From positions 8,751,922-8,815,921 of the forward strand of contig NZ_CP048289.1 in the NCBI RefSeq assembly GCF_014084105.1: a stretch of 64,000 bases of DNA, written 5' to 3'. The stretch comes from Streptacidiphilus sp. P02-A3a. GTDB lineage: Bacteria > Actinomycetota > Actinomycetes > Streptomycetales > Streptomycetaceae. The notes below the pieces were generated by a model. The model was not told where the DNA came from. It ran no database searches and saw only the letters and a program-made list of their open reading frames with translations. Shown one piece after another: positions 43,754 through 52,046 of this stretch; position 1 is the stretch's first letter, and each line of letters begins with the position of its first letter. The position numbers were made by a program, and so were the translations under genes.

Positions 43754-45102
43754 GGCAGGGCCTCCGGGGCGGGGAGAGTGGTGGTGAGGTGGTCAGGGGT
43801 GTCGGCGTCGGCCGCTTCGGCCCGGACGTCGGTGTCGGTGTCGGTGTCGTCCTCGATCTCGGCGTCGAGATCGGCGTCGAGATCGGCGTCGAGATCGGCG
43901 TCGAGATCCGCGTCGGATTCGGGCGAGTCGGAGTGGGGCCCGGTCTGGTGGGCGACCGGCAGCCGGAGGGTGAAGGTGGATCCCTGGCCCTCGACGCTCC
44001 ACACCGAGACGGTACCTCCGTGGGAGGCGGCGACGTGCTTGACGATGGACAGGCCGAGGCCGGTGCCGCCGGTGGCACGGGAGCGCGCCGGGTCCACCCG
44101 GTAGAAGCGCTCGAAGATCCGCTCGCGGTCCTTCTCGGAGATCCCGGTCCCCTGGTCGGTGACCGAGATCTCCACGATGTCGTTGGCGGATCCCGGCACC
44201 CTGCGGGCGGCGATGGCGACCCGGGTCCGGGCGGGGCTGTAGTTCACGGCGTTCTCGACCAGGTTGCCGAGGGCCGCGGCCAGCTGGCCCCGGTTGCCGT
44301 GCAGGTTGAGCCCGGCGATGCCGCCGGCGGCCATGACGATCTGCTTGGCCGCGGCCTGGTGCCGGCAGCGGTCCATGGCCTCGGCCACCAGCTCGTCCAC
44401 CGGGACCGGCTCCGGGTCGACCAGCCGCTCGTCGTCCTGGACCCGGGAGAGCTCGATGATCTCCTGGACCAGGCTGGTGAGCCGGGTGGCCTCGATCAGC
44501 ATCCGGCCCGCGAAGCGGCGGACCGCCTCGGGGTCGTCGCTGGCGTCCTGCACCGCTTCGGAGAGCAGCGACAGGGCGCCGACCGGGGTCTTCAGCTCGT
44601 GCGAGACGTTCGCCACGAAGTCGCGGCGGACCGCCTCGATCCGGCGGGCCTCGGTCAGGTCCTCGACCAGCACCAGCACCAGCCGCGAGCCGAGCGGGGC
44701 GACCCGCACCGACACGGCCAGCGCGTCGCCGCCGGGCTTGCCGCCGAGACGCCGCGGGATGTCCAGGTCGGCCTGCCGTATCTCGCCGTCGCGCCTGGTC
44801 AGCCGGGCCATGACGAGCATCGCGTCGACCGCGATGGCACCGCCCCTGACCAGTCCCAACGCGTAGGCGGCCGAGCTGGCCTTGATCACCTGGTCGCTGT
44901 CGTCGAGAACCACCGCGCAGGAGCGCAGCACGGACAGTACGGTGTCCACACCTGGGGGCAGGCCCTGCTCGGGCTGCTGTTCGACTCGCTTCTTGGGCTT
45001 ACGGCGTTCCTTCTCGCTCCACCGGAAGGAGAGCGCGGCGGTCAGGCCGACTCCGAGCCCGGCGATCGCGCTCGCAGCGGCTTCGGCCACGTTCAGATCC
45101 AT
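43750..45102 (-). CDS. phoR: phosphate sensor histidine kinase PhoR (SenX3 orthologue)
   Basis: 450 residues from ATG 45102. One N-terminal membrane segment (AAASAIAGLGVGLTAALSF), a PAS-like sensor (about 50-160), HisKA with DFVANVSHELKTPVGAL (phospho-His), HATPase with LGNLVENAVNYSP and GTGLGLSIVKH. The extreme C-terminus is a run of Asp-Ala-Asp-Leu repeats from a 12-bp tandem repeat, outside the catalytic fold. Divergent from phoU. Confidence 0.95.
   Translation of the reverse strand: MDLNVAEAAASAIAGLGVGLTAALSFRWSEKERRKPKKRVEQQPEQGLPPGVDTVLSVLRSCAVVLDDSDQVIKASSAAYALGLVRGGAIAVDAMLVMARLTRRDGEIRQADLDIPRRLGGKPGGDALAVSVRVAPLGSRLVLVLVEDLTEARRIEAVRRDFVANVSHELKTPVGALSLLSEAVQDASDDPEAVRRFAGRMLIEATRLTSLVQEIIELSRVQDDERLVDPEPVPVDELVAEAMDRCRHQAAAKQIVMAAGGIAGLNLHGNRGQLAAALGNLVENAVNYSPARTRVAIAARRVPGSANDIVEISVTDQGTGISEKDRERIFERFYRVDPARSRATGGTGLGLSIVKHVAASHGGTVSVWSVEGQGSTFTLRLPVAHQTGPHSDSPESDADLDADLDADLDADLDAEIEDDTDTDTDVRAEAADADTPDHLTTTLPAPEALP
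43861..43908. repeat. 12-bp tandem repeat inside phoR
   Basis: GGCGTCGAGATC repeated four times exactly, with degenerate units either side. In phase, so copy-number changes alter the acidic tail by four residues each. Confidence 0.95.
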
Positions 45103-45174
45103 ACGTTCAGCGTAAGCGCACGATGGTGACCTGCTGTAACCCAAGGAGCAGGGCATCAGCCCCCGGTCGCCGAG

Positions 45175-45214
45175 AATTCACCTCGGCGTCAGTGCTGGTT
45201 CACTCCCGCTGACC
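45175..45214. promoter_or_regulatory. PHO box in the phoR-phoU intergenic region
   Basis: Direct repeats at 11-bp spacing: TTCACCTCG (45177), GTCAGTGCT (45188), TTCACTCCC (45199) and a weaker TGACCGGCG (45210). This is the tandem G(G/T)TCAYYYR-type layout recognised by Streptomyces PhoP, placed about 65-100 bp before phoU. Confidence 0.75.
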
Positions 45215-45277
45215 GGCGGGGTCGTTCTGGCGGCGCAGGGTAGGGACCAACAGGATCCAGCAGGAGGTTTGGCGAAG

Positions 45278-45949
45278 ATGCGTGACGCGTACCACGAGGA
45301 ACTCGACTCGATCGGCGATGGCCTGGTCGAGATGGCCCGACTGGTCGGCTCGGCCATGGGCCGCGCCACCACGGCACTGCTCGACGCGGACCTCCAGCTG
45401 GCCGAGAGCGTCATCGCGGCCGACGAGAAGGTCGACGAGCTGCACCACACCCTGGAGAACCGGGCGATAGCGCTCCTGGCACGGCAGCAGCCGGTGGCCA
45501 CCGACCTGCGGATCGTGGTGACCTCGCTGCGGATGAGCGCCGACCTGGAGCGCTCCGGCGACCTGGCCCGGCACGTCGCCAAGCTGGCCCGGCTGCGCTA
45601 CCCGGAGTCGGCGGTCCCGGCGGACCTGCACCCGATCGTGCTGGAGATGGGGCAGCTGGCCCAGCGCCTGGTCGCCAAGGCCGGTCTGGTCATCTCGTCC
45701 AAGGACGTGGACGCGGCGCTGGAGCTGGAGCGGGACGACGACGCGATGGACGAGCTGCACCGCCAGCTGTTCTCGCACCTGCTGGACGACCGCTGGCAGC
45801 ACGGCATCGAGACGGCCGTGGACGTGACCCTCTGCGGTCGCTACTACGAGCGTTTCGCGGACCACGCGGTGTCGGTGGCCAAGCGGGTGGTCTACCTGGT
45901 GACCGGCGAGCACGCGGACGAGTTCGTGGCCGAGCCCGCCGACAAGTAG
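45278..45949 (+). CDS. phoU: phosphate signalling protein PhoU
   Basis: 223 residues from ATG 45278, 10 bp after AGGAGG (a TTG at 45269 is too close). All helical, two three-helix repeats with the metal-binding E/D clusters (ADEKVDELHH; ERDDDAMDEL) and RYYERFADHAVSVAKRV. It damps PhoR signalling and phosphate uptake when phosphate is plentiful. Controlled by the PHO box just upstream. Confidence 0.95.
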   Translation: MRDAYHEELDSIGDGLVEMARLVGSAMGRATTALLDADLQLAESVIAADEKVDELHHTLENRAIALLARQQPVATDLRIVVTSLRMSADLERSGDLARHVAKLARLRYPESAVPADLHPIVLEMGQLAQRLVAKAGLVISSKDVDAALELERDDDAMDELHRQLFSHLLDDRWQHGIETAVDVTLCGRYYERFADHAVSVAKRVVYLVTGEHADEFVAEPADK

Positions 45950-46038
45950 TCCGACCGGGGGGCGCGCGGTCGGGCGCGTGCCTGCCTCCGTACGCCCGTT
46001 GACGGAGCGTCAGACCGGGGCTTGACTGAGCTGTAGGC

Positions 46039-46068
46039 ATGACCGCGCCCGAAGGAGGGTCCGCATGA
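46039..46068 (+). CDS. possible 9-codon leader peptide
   Basis: ATG 46039 to TGA 46068 would encode MTAPEGGSA. Its stop overlaps the start of the Cys-rich peptide gene (ATGA), and the GGAGGG ribosome site of the latter lies inside it. No ribosome binding site of its own. A weak promoter (TTGACG 45999, 17 bp, TTGACT 46022) would make it near-leaderless. Speculative. Confidence 0.3.
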   Translation: MTAPEGGSA

Positions 46069-46241
46069 CTCAGACTCCGACCCCGTCCGCCCCGTCGCTG
46101 TCCACATCCGCCGAACCGGCGCCGGCGACCGTGCTGCGGGTGCCGCTTCCGTTGCTCGCGGCCTGCGGCTGCGGTTCCGGCTGCGGCTGCGGCTGCCAGT
46201 CCGGCGGCAGCTGCCAGTGCGGCGGCGGCTGCTGCCACTAG
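46065..46241 (+). CDS. 58-residue cysteine-rich peptide (metallothionein-like)
   Basis: ATG 46065 behind GGAGGG. The N-terminal about 32 residues are Pro/Ser/Thr-rich and end in a hydrophobic VLRVPLPLLAA. The C-terminal 25 contain nine Cys as CGCGSGCGCGC, SCQC and a final CCH. The density of CxC pairs and the terminal His suggest a soft-metal (Zn, Cu) binding peptide. Small Cys-rich ORFs at this place occur in other streptomycetes as I recall, but no function is assigned. Not a lanthipeptide: no modification enzyme nearby. Confidence 0.7.
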   Translation: MTQTPTPSAPSLSTSAEPAPATVLRVPLPLLAACGCGSGCGCGCQSGGSCQCGGGCCH

Positions 46242-46278
46242 CGGCCGACACACAGCGACACCAGAGCTGGGTACCTGA

Positions 46279-46328
46279 ACGGGTTCGGGCCCGGACCCCC
46301 CATGCAGGGGGTCCGGGCCCGAACCCGT
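46279..46328. terminator. bidirectional terminator between Cys-rich peptide and gpm
   Basis: Perfect 22-bp inverted repeat (ACGGGTTCGGGCCCGGACCC..) with a 6-base CATGCA loop between convergent genes. Confidence 0.88.
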
Positions 46329-46343
46329 GGTCGTGCGCCGGGG

Positions 46344-47105
46344 CTACTTCTTCTTGCCCTGGTTGGCGACGGCCTCGGCGGCGATCCTGGCGGCCTCCGG
46401 GTCGAGGTAGCGTCCGCCCTTGGTGATCGGCTTGAAGTCGGCGTCCAGCTCGTAGAGCAGCGGGATGCCGGTGGGGATGTTCAGTCCGGCGATGTCCTCG
46501 TCGGAGATCCCGTCCAGGTGCTTGACCAGCGCGCGCAGCGAGTTGCCGTGCGCGGTCACCAGAACGGTGCGGCCGTCCGCGAGGTCCGGGACGATCGAGT
46601 CGTACCAGTAGGGCAGCATCCGCTCGACGACGTCCTTGAGGCACTCGGTCTGCGGCCGGACGTCGGCGGGGAGCTGGGCGTAGCGGGGGTCGTCCGCCTG
46701 CGAGTACTCGGCGTCAGCGGCGAGCGGCGGCGGCGGGGTGTCGTACGAGCGGCGCCAGAGCATGAACTGCTCCTCGCCGAACTCGGCGAGGGTCTGGGCC
46801 TTGTCCTTGCCCTGGAGCGCACCGTAGTGACGCTCGTTCAGCCGCCAGGAGCGGCGGACCGGGATCCAGTGGCGGTCGGCCCGGTCGAGGGCGATCTGCG
46901 CGGTGCGGATGGCGCGGCGGAGCAGGGAGGTGTGCAGGACATCCGGCAGGAGGCCCTCGGCGGCGAGCAGCTCGCCGCCGCGCACGGCCTCCTTCTCGCC
47001 CTTGGCGTTGAGGTCGACATCGACCCAGCCGGTGAAGAGGTTCTTCTCGTTCCACTGGCTCTCGCCGTGGCGGAGCAGGACGAGACGGTAGGGAGCATCA
47101 GCCAT
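46344..47105 (-). CDS. gpmA: 2,3-bisphosphoglycerate-dependent phosphoglycerate mutase
   Basis: 253 residues from ATG 47105. LLRHGESQWNEKN carries the phospho-histidine; RLNERHYGALQGKDKA and VTAHGNSLRALVKHLD complete the active site. Interconverts 3- and 2-phosphoglycerate in glycolysis. Ends in a Lys tail (QGKKK). Confidence 0.95.
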   Translation of the reverse strand: MADAPYRLVLLRHGESQWNEKNLFTGWVDVDLNAKGEKEAVRGGELLAAEGLLPDVLHTSLLRRAIRTAQIALDRADRHWIPVRRSWRLNERHYGALQGKDKAQTLAEFGEEQFMLWRRSYDTPPPPLAADAEYSQADDPRYAQLPADVRPQTECLKDVVERMLPYWYDSIVPDLADGRTVLVTAHGNSLRALVKHLDGISDEDIAGLNIPTGIPLLYELDADFKPITKGGRYLDPEAARIAAEAVANQGKKK

Positions 47106-47211
47106 GGTCGGAAGCCTAGTCGAGGCGGAAACCCGCTGGCGCGCCGGCCAAGCGATCCGTAATATCTCGACTGCCAATGTGACTATTACACCTGCCGTTC
47201 AGGAGCCTGCT

Positions 47212-48615
47212 GTGCCCGAAACGCCACCACCCCGGCCAGGCCTGCGGCAGCGACTGCGGACAGCGGCCCGGGAATCGGTGGGCGGACTCCCGGCGACCTT
47301 CTGGTGGCTGTGGACCAGCACGCTGGTGAACCGGCTCGGCGGCTTCGTGGTCACCTTCCTCGCCCTCTACCTGACCGTCGACCGCGGCCTGTCCCCCGCC
47401 TTCGCCGGGCTGGTCGCCTCGCTCTACGGCCTCGGTGGCAGCCTGGCCTCGGTCGCGGGCGGCGTGCTCGCGGACCGGATCGGGCGGCGGCCGACGCTGC
47501 TGGCGGCGCAGGCCGCCACCGCCACCGCCACGCTGGCGCTCGGCCTGGTCCACCCGGCCTGGGCGATCGCGGTGACCGCCGCCGTGCTCGGTTTCACCAG
47601 CAACGCCTCCCGGCCCGCCGTGTCCGCGATCATGGCGGACCTGGTCCCGGCGGCCGACCGGGTCAGGGCGTTCTCGCTGAACTACTGGGCGATCAACATC
47701 GGCTTCGCCTTCGCCGCCGCGGCGGCCGGACTGATCGCGGCGCACGGCTTCCTGCTGCTGTTCGTCGGCGACGCGGCGACCACCCTGCTCTGCGCGCTGG
47801 TGGTCTTCGCCCGGGTCCCGGAGACCCGCCCCGAGGCCGCGCCGGTCACCGCGTCCGCGCCCGCGCCCGCCGCGCCGCGGGTCGGCCTGGTCACCGTGCT
47901 GCGCGACCCGGCCTTCATGGCCCTGGTCGGGCTGACCTTCCTGCTCGCCTGCGTGGCGAACCAGGGCGGCGTGGCGCTGCCGATCGTGATGGGGCGCGCC
48001 GGGTACTCGCCCACCGACTACGGCCTGGTGGTCGCCCTCAACGGACTGCTGATCGTGCTGCTGCAGATCCCGGTCACCCGGTTCGTCCAGGGCCGCAACC
48101 GGGCGCTGATGCTCTCGGTCGCCGCGCTCTGCACCGGCTGCGGCTTCGGCCTGACCGCCTTCGCCGGGAGCGCCTGGTTCTACGCGCTGACGGTGACGGT
48201 CTGGACGGCGGGCGAGATGCTGAGCGTGCCCGCGAACATGGCGCTGGTCGCCGAACTCTCCCCAGTCCACGCCCGGGGCCGCTACCAGGGCGTGTACTCG
48301 CTGGCCTGGTCCGGCGCCTCGTTCCTGGCCCCGATGACCGCCGGGTTCCTGCTCACCGCCTCCGGCGGGGACGCGGTCTGGCTCTGCTGCACGCTGCTCG
48401 GCCTGGTGGCCGCGGCCGGGTACGTCCGGCTGCTGCGCGAGCGCCCGCAGCCGCGCCTCGTGCCGCTCGCCGCCCGGCCTGCCGTCGCGGCCGCCGGAAA
48501 TGCGGATGCCCGGTCCGCTTCCACCTCGCAAGGTGCTCGGCATGGCGACAGGAACGACACCCAGCGGCGGCGACGGCATCGAGATCAGGGTGGTGGAGGA
48601 CGCCGAGCTCGCTGA
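47212..48615 (+). CDS. major facilitator superfamily transporter (drug-efflux type)
   Basis: 467 residues from GTG 47212, six bases after AGGAG. Twelve hydrophobic helices; motif A between TM2 and TM3 as GGVLADRIGRRPTLL. Resembles DHA1-type multidrug efflux proteins (TetA/Bmr branch). The last 25 codons overlap the next gene, and the tail there (QRRRRHRDQGGGG) looks like read-through rather than function. Substrate unknown. Confidence 0.85.
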   Translation: MPETPPPRPGLRQRLRTAARESVGGLPATFWWLWTSTLVNRLGGFVVTFLALYLTVDRGLSPAFAGLVASLYGLGGSLASVAGGVLADRIGRRPTLLAAQAATATATLALGLVHPAWAIAVTAAVLGFTSNASRPAVSAIMADLVPAADRVRAFSLNYWAINIGFAFAAAAAGLIAAHGFLLLFVGDAATTLLCALVVFARVPETRPEAAPVTASAPAPAAPRVGLVTVLRDPAFMALVGLTFLLACVANQGGVALPIVMGRAGYSPTDYGLVVALNGLLIVLLQIPVTRFVQGRNRALMLSVAALCTGCGFGLTAFAGSAWFYALTVTVWTAGEMLSVPANMALVAELSPVHARGRYQGVYSLAWSGASFLAPMTAGFLLTASGGDAVWLCCTLLGLVAAAGYVRLLRERPQPRLVPLAARPAVAAAGNADARSASTSQGARHGDRNDTQRRRRHRDQGGGGRRAR

Positions 48616-49819
48616 CTGGGGCAAGGCCCTCGCCAGCGGCTTCATGCACGGCAAGGGCGACGGCAACGCGGACTCCGTGCGCAGGGCGGTCGACCCCGGC
48701 CGGGCCCTCGGCGCGGTGCACCGGGGGCGCTTCGTCGGCACCTTCCGCAGCCTGGACCGCGAGATCACCCTGCCCGGCGGCACCGCCCTGGGCGCCAACG
48801 CCGTCACCAACGTCACCGTCTCCGCCACCCACCGGCGGCGCGGCCTGCTCACCGCGATGATGACCCGGGACCTGGCCGCCGCCGCCGAGCGCGGCTCGGC
48901 CATCGCGGTGCTGATCGCCGCCGAGTACCGGATCTACGGCCGCTACGGCTTCGGCCCGGCCACCGCCAGGCGCGGCTACAGCATCGACGCGCTGCGCGCC
49001 GGGAACGTCCGGGTCCCGGCCGAGGCCGAGGGCGGCAGCTTCGAGCTGCTGACCATGGACGAGTGGCGCAAGATCGGCCCCGAGGTGCACGACCGCTTCC
49101 GGCGGAACCAGCCCGGCGCGATCAACCGGCGTCCGCTCGAATGGCAGTACCGCACCGGCGCGGAGCGGAATCCGGACGACGGCTGGAAGGAGCCGCTCGT
49201 CGCGCTCTACCGCGACCCGGAGGACCGCCCGGCCGGGCTGCTCGCCTACGAGGCCGAGGACCCGTGGACCAACATGCTGGCCAAGTCCAAGGTGAGGGTC
49301 CGCGACCACATCGCGGTGGACCAGGCCGCCTCTGCCGCGCTCTGGCGCTACGCGCTGAGCATCGACTGGATCGACCGGCTGGAGATCCCCACGATCGCCC
49401 CGGACGACCCGCTGCCGCTGCTGCTCGACGACCCGCGCGCCTGCGTGGACAACGGCGACAGCTGCGCCGACTTCATGTGGCTGCGGGTGCTGGACGCCCC
49501 GACCGCCTTCTCCGCCCGCGGCTACGCCGCGCCCGGCCGGGTGGTGCTCCAGGTCAGCGACCGGATGGGCTACGTCGACGGCCGCTTCGCGATCGAGGCG
49601 GCGGCGGACGGCACCGGCCGCTGCACCGCGGTCGGCCCGGACCAGCCCGCCGACGTGGCGATGGACGCGAGCGTCCTCGGCACCCTCTGCCTGAGCAGCG
49701 AACCGGTCCCCCGCCTGCACGCGGCCGGCCTGCTCACCGAACTCCGCCCCGGCGGCGTCCCCCGCCTCGCCGCCCTCCTGCACACCGACTTCCGCCCCTG
49801 GTGCCCGGACAGCTTCTGA
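48542..49819 (+). CDS. Eis-like GNAT N-acetyltransferase
   Basis: 425 residues from ATG 48542 (ATG 48500 also in frame). Tripartite Eis layout: an N-terminal GNAT domain with the acetyl-CoA loop VSATHRRRGLLTAMM, a second GNAT-like domain, and a C-terminal SCP2-like domain ending in DFRPWCPDSF with the free carboxylate that acts in Eis catalysis. The family acetylates amines, including aminoglycosides. Overlaps the MFS gene, suggesting a resistance or detoxification pair. Confidence 0.9.
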   Translation: MATGTTPSGGDGIEIRVVEDAELADWGKALASGFMHGKGDGNADSVRRAVDPGRALGAVHRGRFVGTFRSLDREITLPGGTALGANAVTNVTVSATHRRRGLLTAMMTRDLAAAAERGSAIAVLIAAEYRIYGRYGFGPATARRGYSIDALRAGNVRVPAEAEGGSFELLTMDEWRKIGPEVHDRFRRNQPGAINRRPLEWQYRTGAERNPDDGWKEPLVALYRDPEDRPAGLLAYEAEDPWTNMLAKSKVRVRDHIAVDQAASAALWRYALSIDWIDRLEIPTIAPDDPLPLLLDDPRACVDNGDSCADFMWLRVLDAPTAFSARGYAAPGRVVLQVSDRMGYVDGRFAIEAAADGTGRCTAVGPDQPADVAMDASVLGTLCLSSEPVPRLHAAGLLTELRPGGVPRLAALLHTDFRPWCPDSF

Positions 49820-50093
49820 CCCCGGATCCCTTACTGCCCCCGGCCAGTCCAGCCACGAGGACCAGCTCGGCCGACCACGGACCATCCTCCAGCAGCGTGC
49901 TCGGCACACCACCGTGGTGCTCGATCACGTGGCCGCTCCGAGTATCCACCTCAGGCGGCAACTGACGCCTGATCAGTGGAAGGGTCATCCCCGCACGAAT
50001 TCCGGCCGAGCCCGAGGGCTGCTACGGAGACCCATGTGCACTACTTAGTGCGATCCCATGGAGATGGACGGTCGAATTCCCCTTGCTTGAACT

Positions 50094-51374
50094 TCAAGCG
50101 GGCGGTGCACTGCCCACGAACACTACGAAGACTCCATAAATACCGGAGAGCAGTGCGCACGCCCCGAGCAAGGTGACAGGCAGCCACCTGGACCGGCTCC
50201 TCGCCAGCCACTCGGCCAGGGGAAACACGAATGCGAACCCCGGTAGCAGGAAACGGGCCAGCGGCGGCGTCGACGAGGCGTTTCCGAGGTCCATGAGCAG
50301 CAGGGCCGCACTGAAGACCAGCAGTACCAACGGCTGGCGTCCGCGCACTGTCAGGGTGAAGAGCGCCAGGTAGGCCATGAGAGTCACGATCATGACCACG
50401 CTCATCGACACCCCCACAGCAGCACCGCCCACGGAGTGATGGCCGGGCAGTGCTGCGGTCGCGTGGCCCTGCGAGAGGTGACTGTGTGCCCCGGTGAGCG
50501 TGTGGAGGAGTCTGCGAACAGCGGAGACTCCGCCATCGAAACTGGACCCCCAGGCATCCTGAATATGGAAGTACGCTCCCCAGGATCCCTCCACCCAGCC
50601 TGTCCACAGCATGTACCCCGCCCAACCCAGTGGAGCGAGCAGGCCCGCCGCCAGCGGGCGCCACCAGCGGACAGGGCTGCCTCCGTCACGCCTCCACCGG
50701 CCGAGTTCGACCAGAGCGGCCAGCGCGACGGCGGCGCTGAGGGCCATCGCGGTCGGCCGGGTCAGTCCCGCCAGCACGCACAGCGCACCTGCCCAGAGCC
50801 ATCGGGCCGTCAGCACCGCGTAAAGGGTCCAGGCGGCGAGCGCGGTGAACAGCGACTCGGAGTAGGCCAGGTTCTCGATCGCAGCCAAGGGCAGCGCACC
50901 CCACAGGACCACCGAGATGACCCCCGCCCGGTGGTTGTGGCAGTGAGCAGCACAAGCATAGATACCCCAGGCGGCCACGACTCCGGCCGCGCTTGAGATG
51001 AGTACCAGCGCAGTGCCGGCGCTGACCGGCAGCCACCAGTGCAGCGGGTCGGCCAGCGCCGGGAACAGTGGAAAGAACGCCCGCGGGGAGTATGGGATCC
51101 CATCTTTCCCGATCAGCCCGTTGGAGACCGAGTAGCCGGTCTCCACGATCCGCACATACCAACCGGCATCCCAGGCACCGCCCAGACGCCTCAGCGTCGA
51201 CACCTGGTGCGTGTGCGCGTAGGTCACAAGACATAACAAGCCCAGGACCCGCACGGCGAGGTACACGCACACCGCCGTCGCGATCCGCCGGGCGGCCGAC
51301 AGAACTGGAGAGGGTGTCAGAAGGGCGTCAGGCGGGGCGGATATGTGTCCTCGGGACGTATGAGTACTAGTCAC
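50094..51374 (-). CDS. polytopic membrane protein, mannosyltransferase (PIG-V-like) family
   Basis: 426 residues from GTG 51374 with about nine hydrophobic helices. LGGAWDAGWYVRIVETGY is the first extracytoplasmic loop with the WDxxWY pattern of GT-C/PIG-V enzymes; RAFFPLFPAL and AYSESLFTALAAWTLY are also family motifs. It likely transfers a polyprenyl-linked sugar outside the membrane. No cytosolic glycosyltransferase lies beside it. Confidence 0.82.
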   Translation of the reverse strand: MTSTHTSRGHISAPPDALLTPSPVLSAARRIATAVCVYLAVRVLGLLCLVTYAHTHQVSTLRRLGGAWDAGWYVRIVETGYSVSNGLIGKDGIPYSPRAFFPLFPALADPLHWWLPVSAGTALVLISSAAGVVAAWGIYACAAHCHNHRAGVISVVLWGALPLAAIENLAYSESLFTALAAWTLYAVLTARWLWAGALCVLAGLTRPTAMALSAAVALAALVELGRWRRDGGSPVRWWRPLAAGLLAPLGWAGYMLWTGWVEGSWGAYFHIQDAWGSSFDGGVSAVRRLLHTLTGAHSHLSQGHATAALPGHHSVGGAAVGVSMSVVMIVTLMAYLALFTLTVRGRQPLVLLVFSAALLLMDLGNASSTPPLARFLLPGFAFVFPLAEWLARSRSRWLPVTLLGACALLSGIYGVFVVFVGSAPPA

Positions 51375-51624
51375 ACAGATACACAGTAGGCCAACGAATC
51401 GTGATCGACCTCGGGATTAAAGGACTACGCAGTGGCGTAAAAGCCTGTCCCGCAAAAGCCGCCGAGCTGGGGCAGGTGTCCACGACGCGGGCCTTGGATG
51501 GAGCTGTCGGCGCGCAGTTGCCCACTTCACAGGACCTGCCATGGTCCAACCTCTTCGGAGGTCAAGAGCGCGGATGCCAGAGATCCCGAGGACGGTGAAG
51601 ATCCCGGGGCGGGGAGGACGGGGT
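51375..51624. other. intergenic, no supported gene
   Basis: Upstream of the membrane protein; only compositional frames. Confidence 0.35.
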
Positions 51625-51938
51625 TCATGGGGTGGTTGCGCGGTGCAGTCGGCACACGTCGCGGTCGTCGGCGTCGCCCTGGAAGCTCCAGAGCACCGGG
51701 TCCTTGGCGGAGCCGGTGAGGTCCAGCTCCGTGCCGCCGAACTCCGTGCCGTTGACGTCGATGCCCCCGAGGGAGACCGACGTCCCGCCACTCCAGCGTC
51801 GGGGTGGAGCACCAGCCTCGATTCGCCGTCGCCGGTCCAGGTGCCGACCAGCGTCGTCGGGTCGAGCTTCACCGGGCGGGGGATGTCGTCGTGGGTGACC
51901 GCGAGCACGGTCACCCAGAGGATCAGCAGTCCGGTCAT
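51625..51938 (-). pseudogene. frameshifted small exported protein
   Basis: One frame begins GTG 51938 with an N-terminal membrane or signal segment (MTGLLILWVTVLAVTHDD) and VGTWTGDGESRLVLHPDAG; the sensible continuation (GTSVSLGGIDVNGTEFGGTE, then WSFQGDADDRDVCRLHRA) lies in another frame. Together they read like a lipocalin-type beta protein of about 105 residues. A single indel near 51795 would restore it. Could be a sequencing error. Confidence 0.45.
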
Positions 51939-52046
51939 CGCTCCGATCGGGATCAGGCAGCCATGTCGGCGGGTCCGCCTGGTCTGCGGTTGCCTCTGCT
52001 CTCTCCCTCGGGGTCCGTGGACCGCACGGGGGCACGGAGGCGGGGC

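Noticed and set aside
46065..46241. Lanthipeptide or other RiPP precursor
   Set aside because: Cys-rich, but no Ser/Thr-rich core pairing with Cys in a typical layout and no modification enzyme or transporter adjacent; metal-binding peptide is simpler.
47116..48903. 595-residue minus-strand open frame
   Set aside because: Antisense to the MFS and Eis-like genes; low-complexity Arg/Gly/Asp content.
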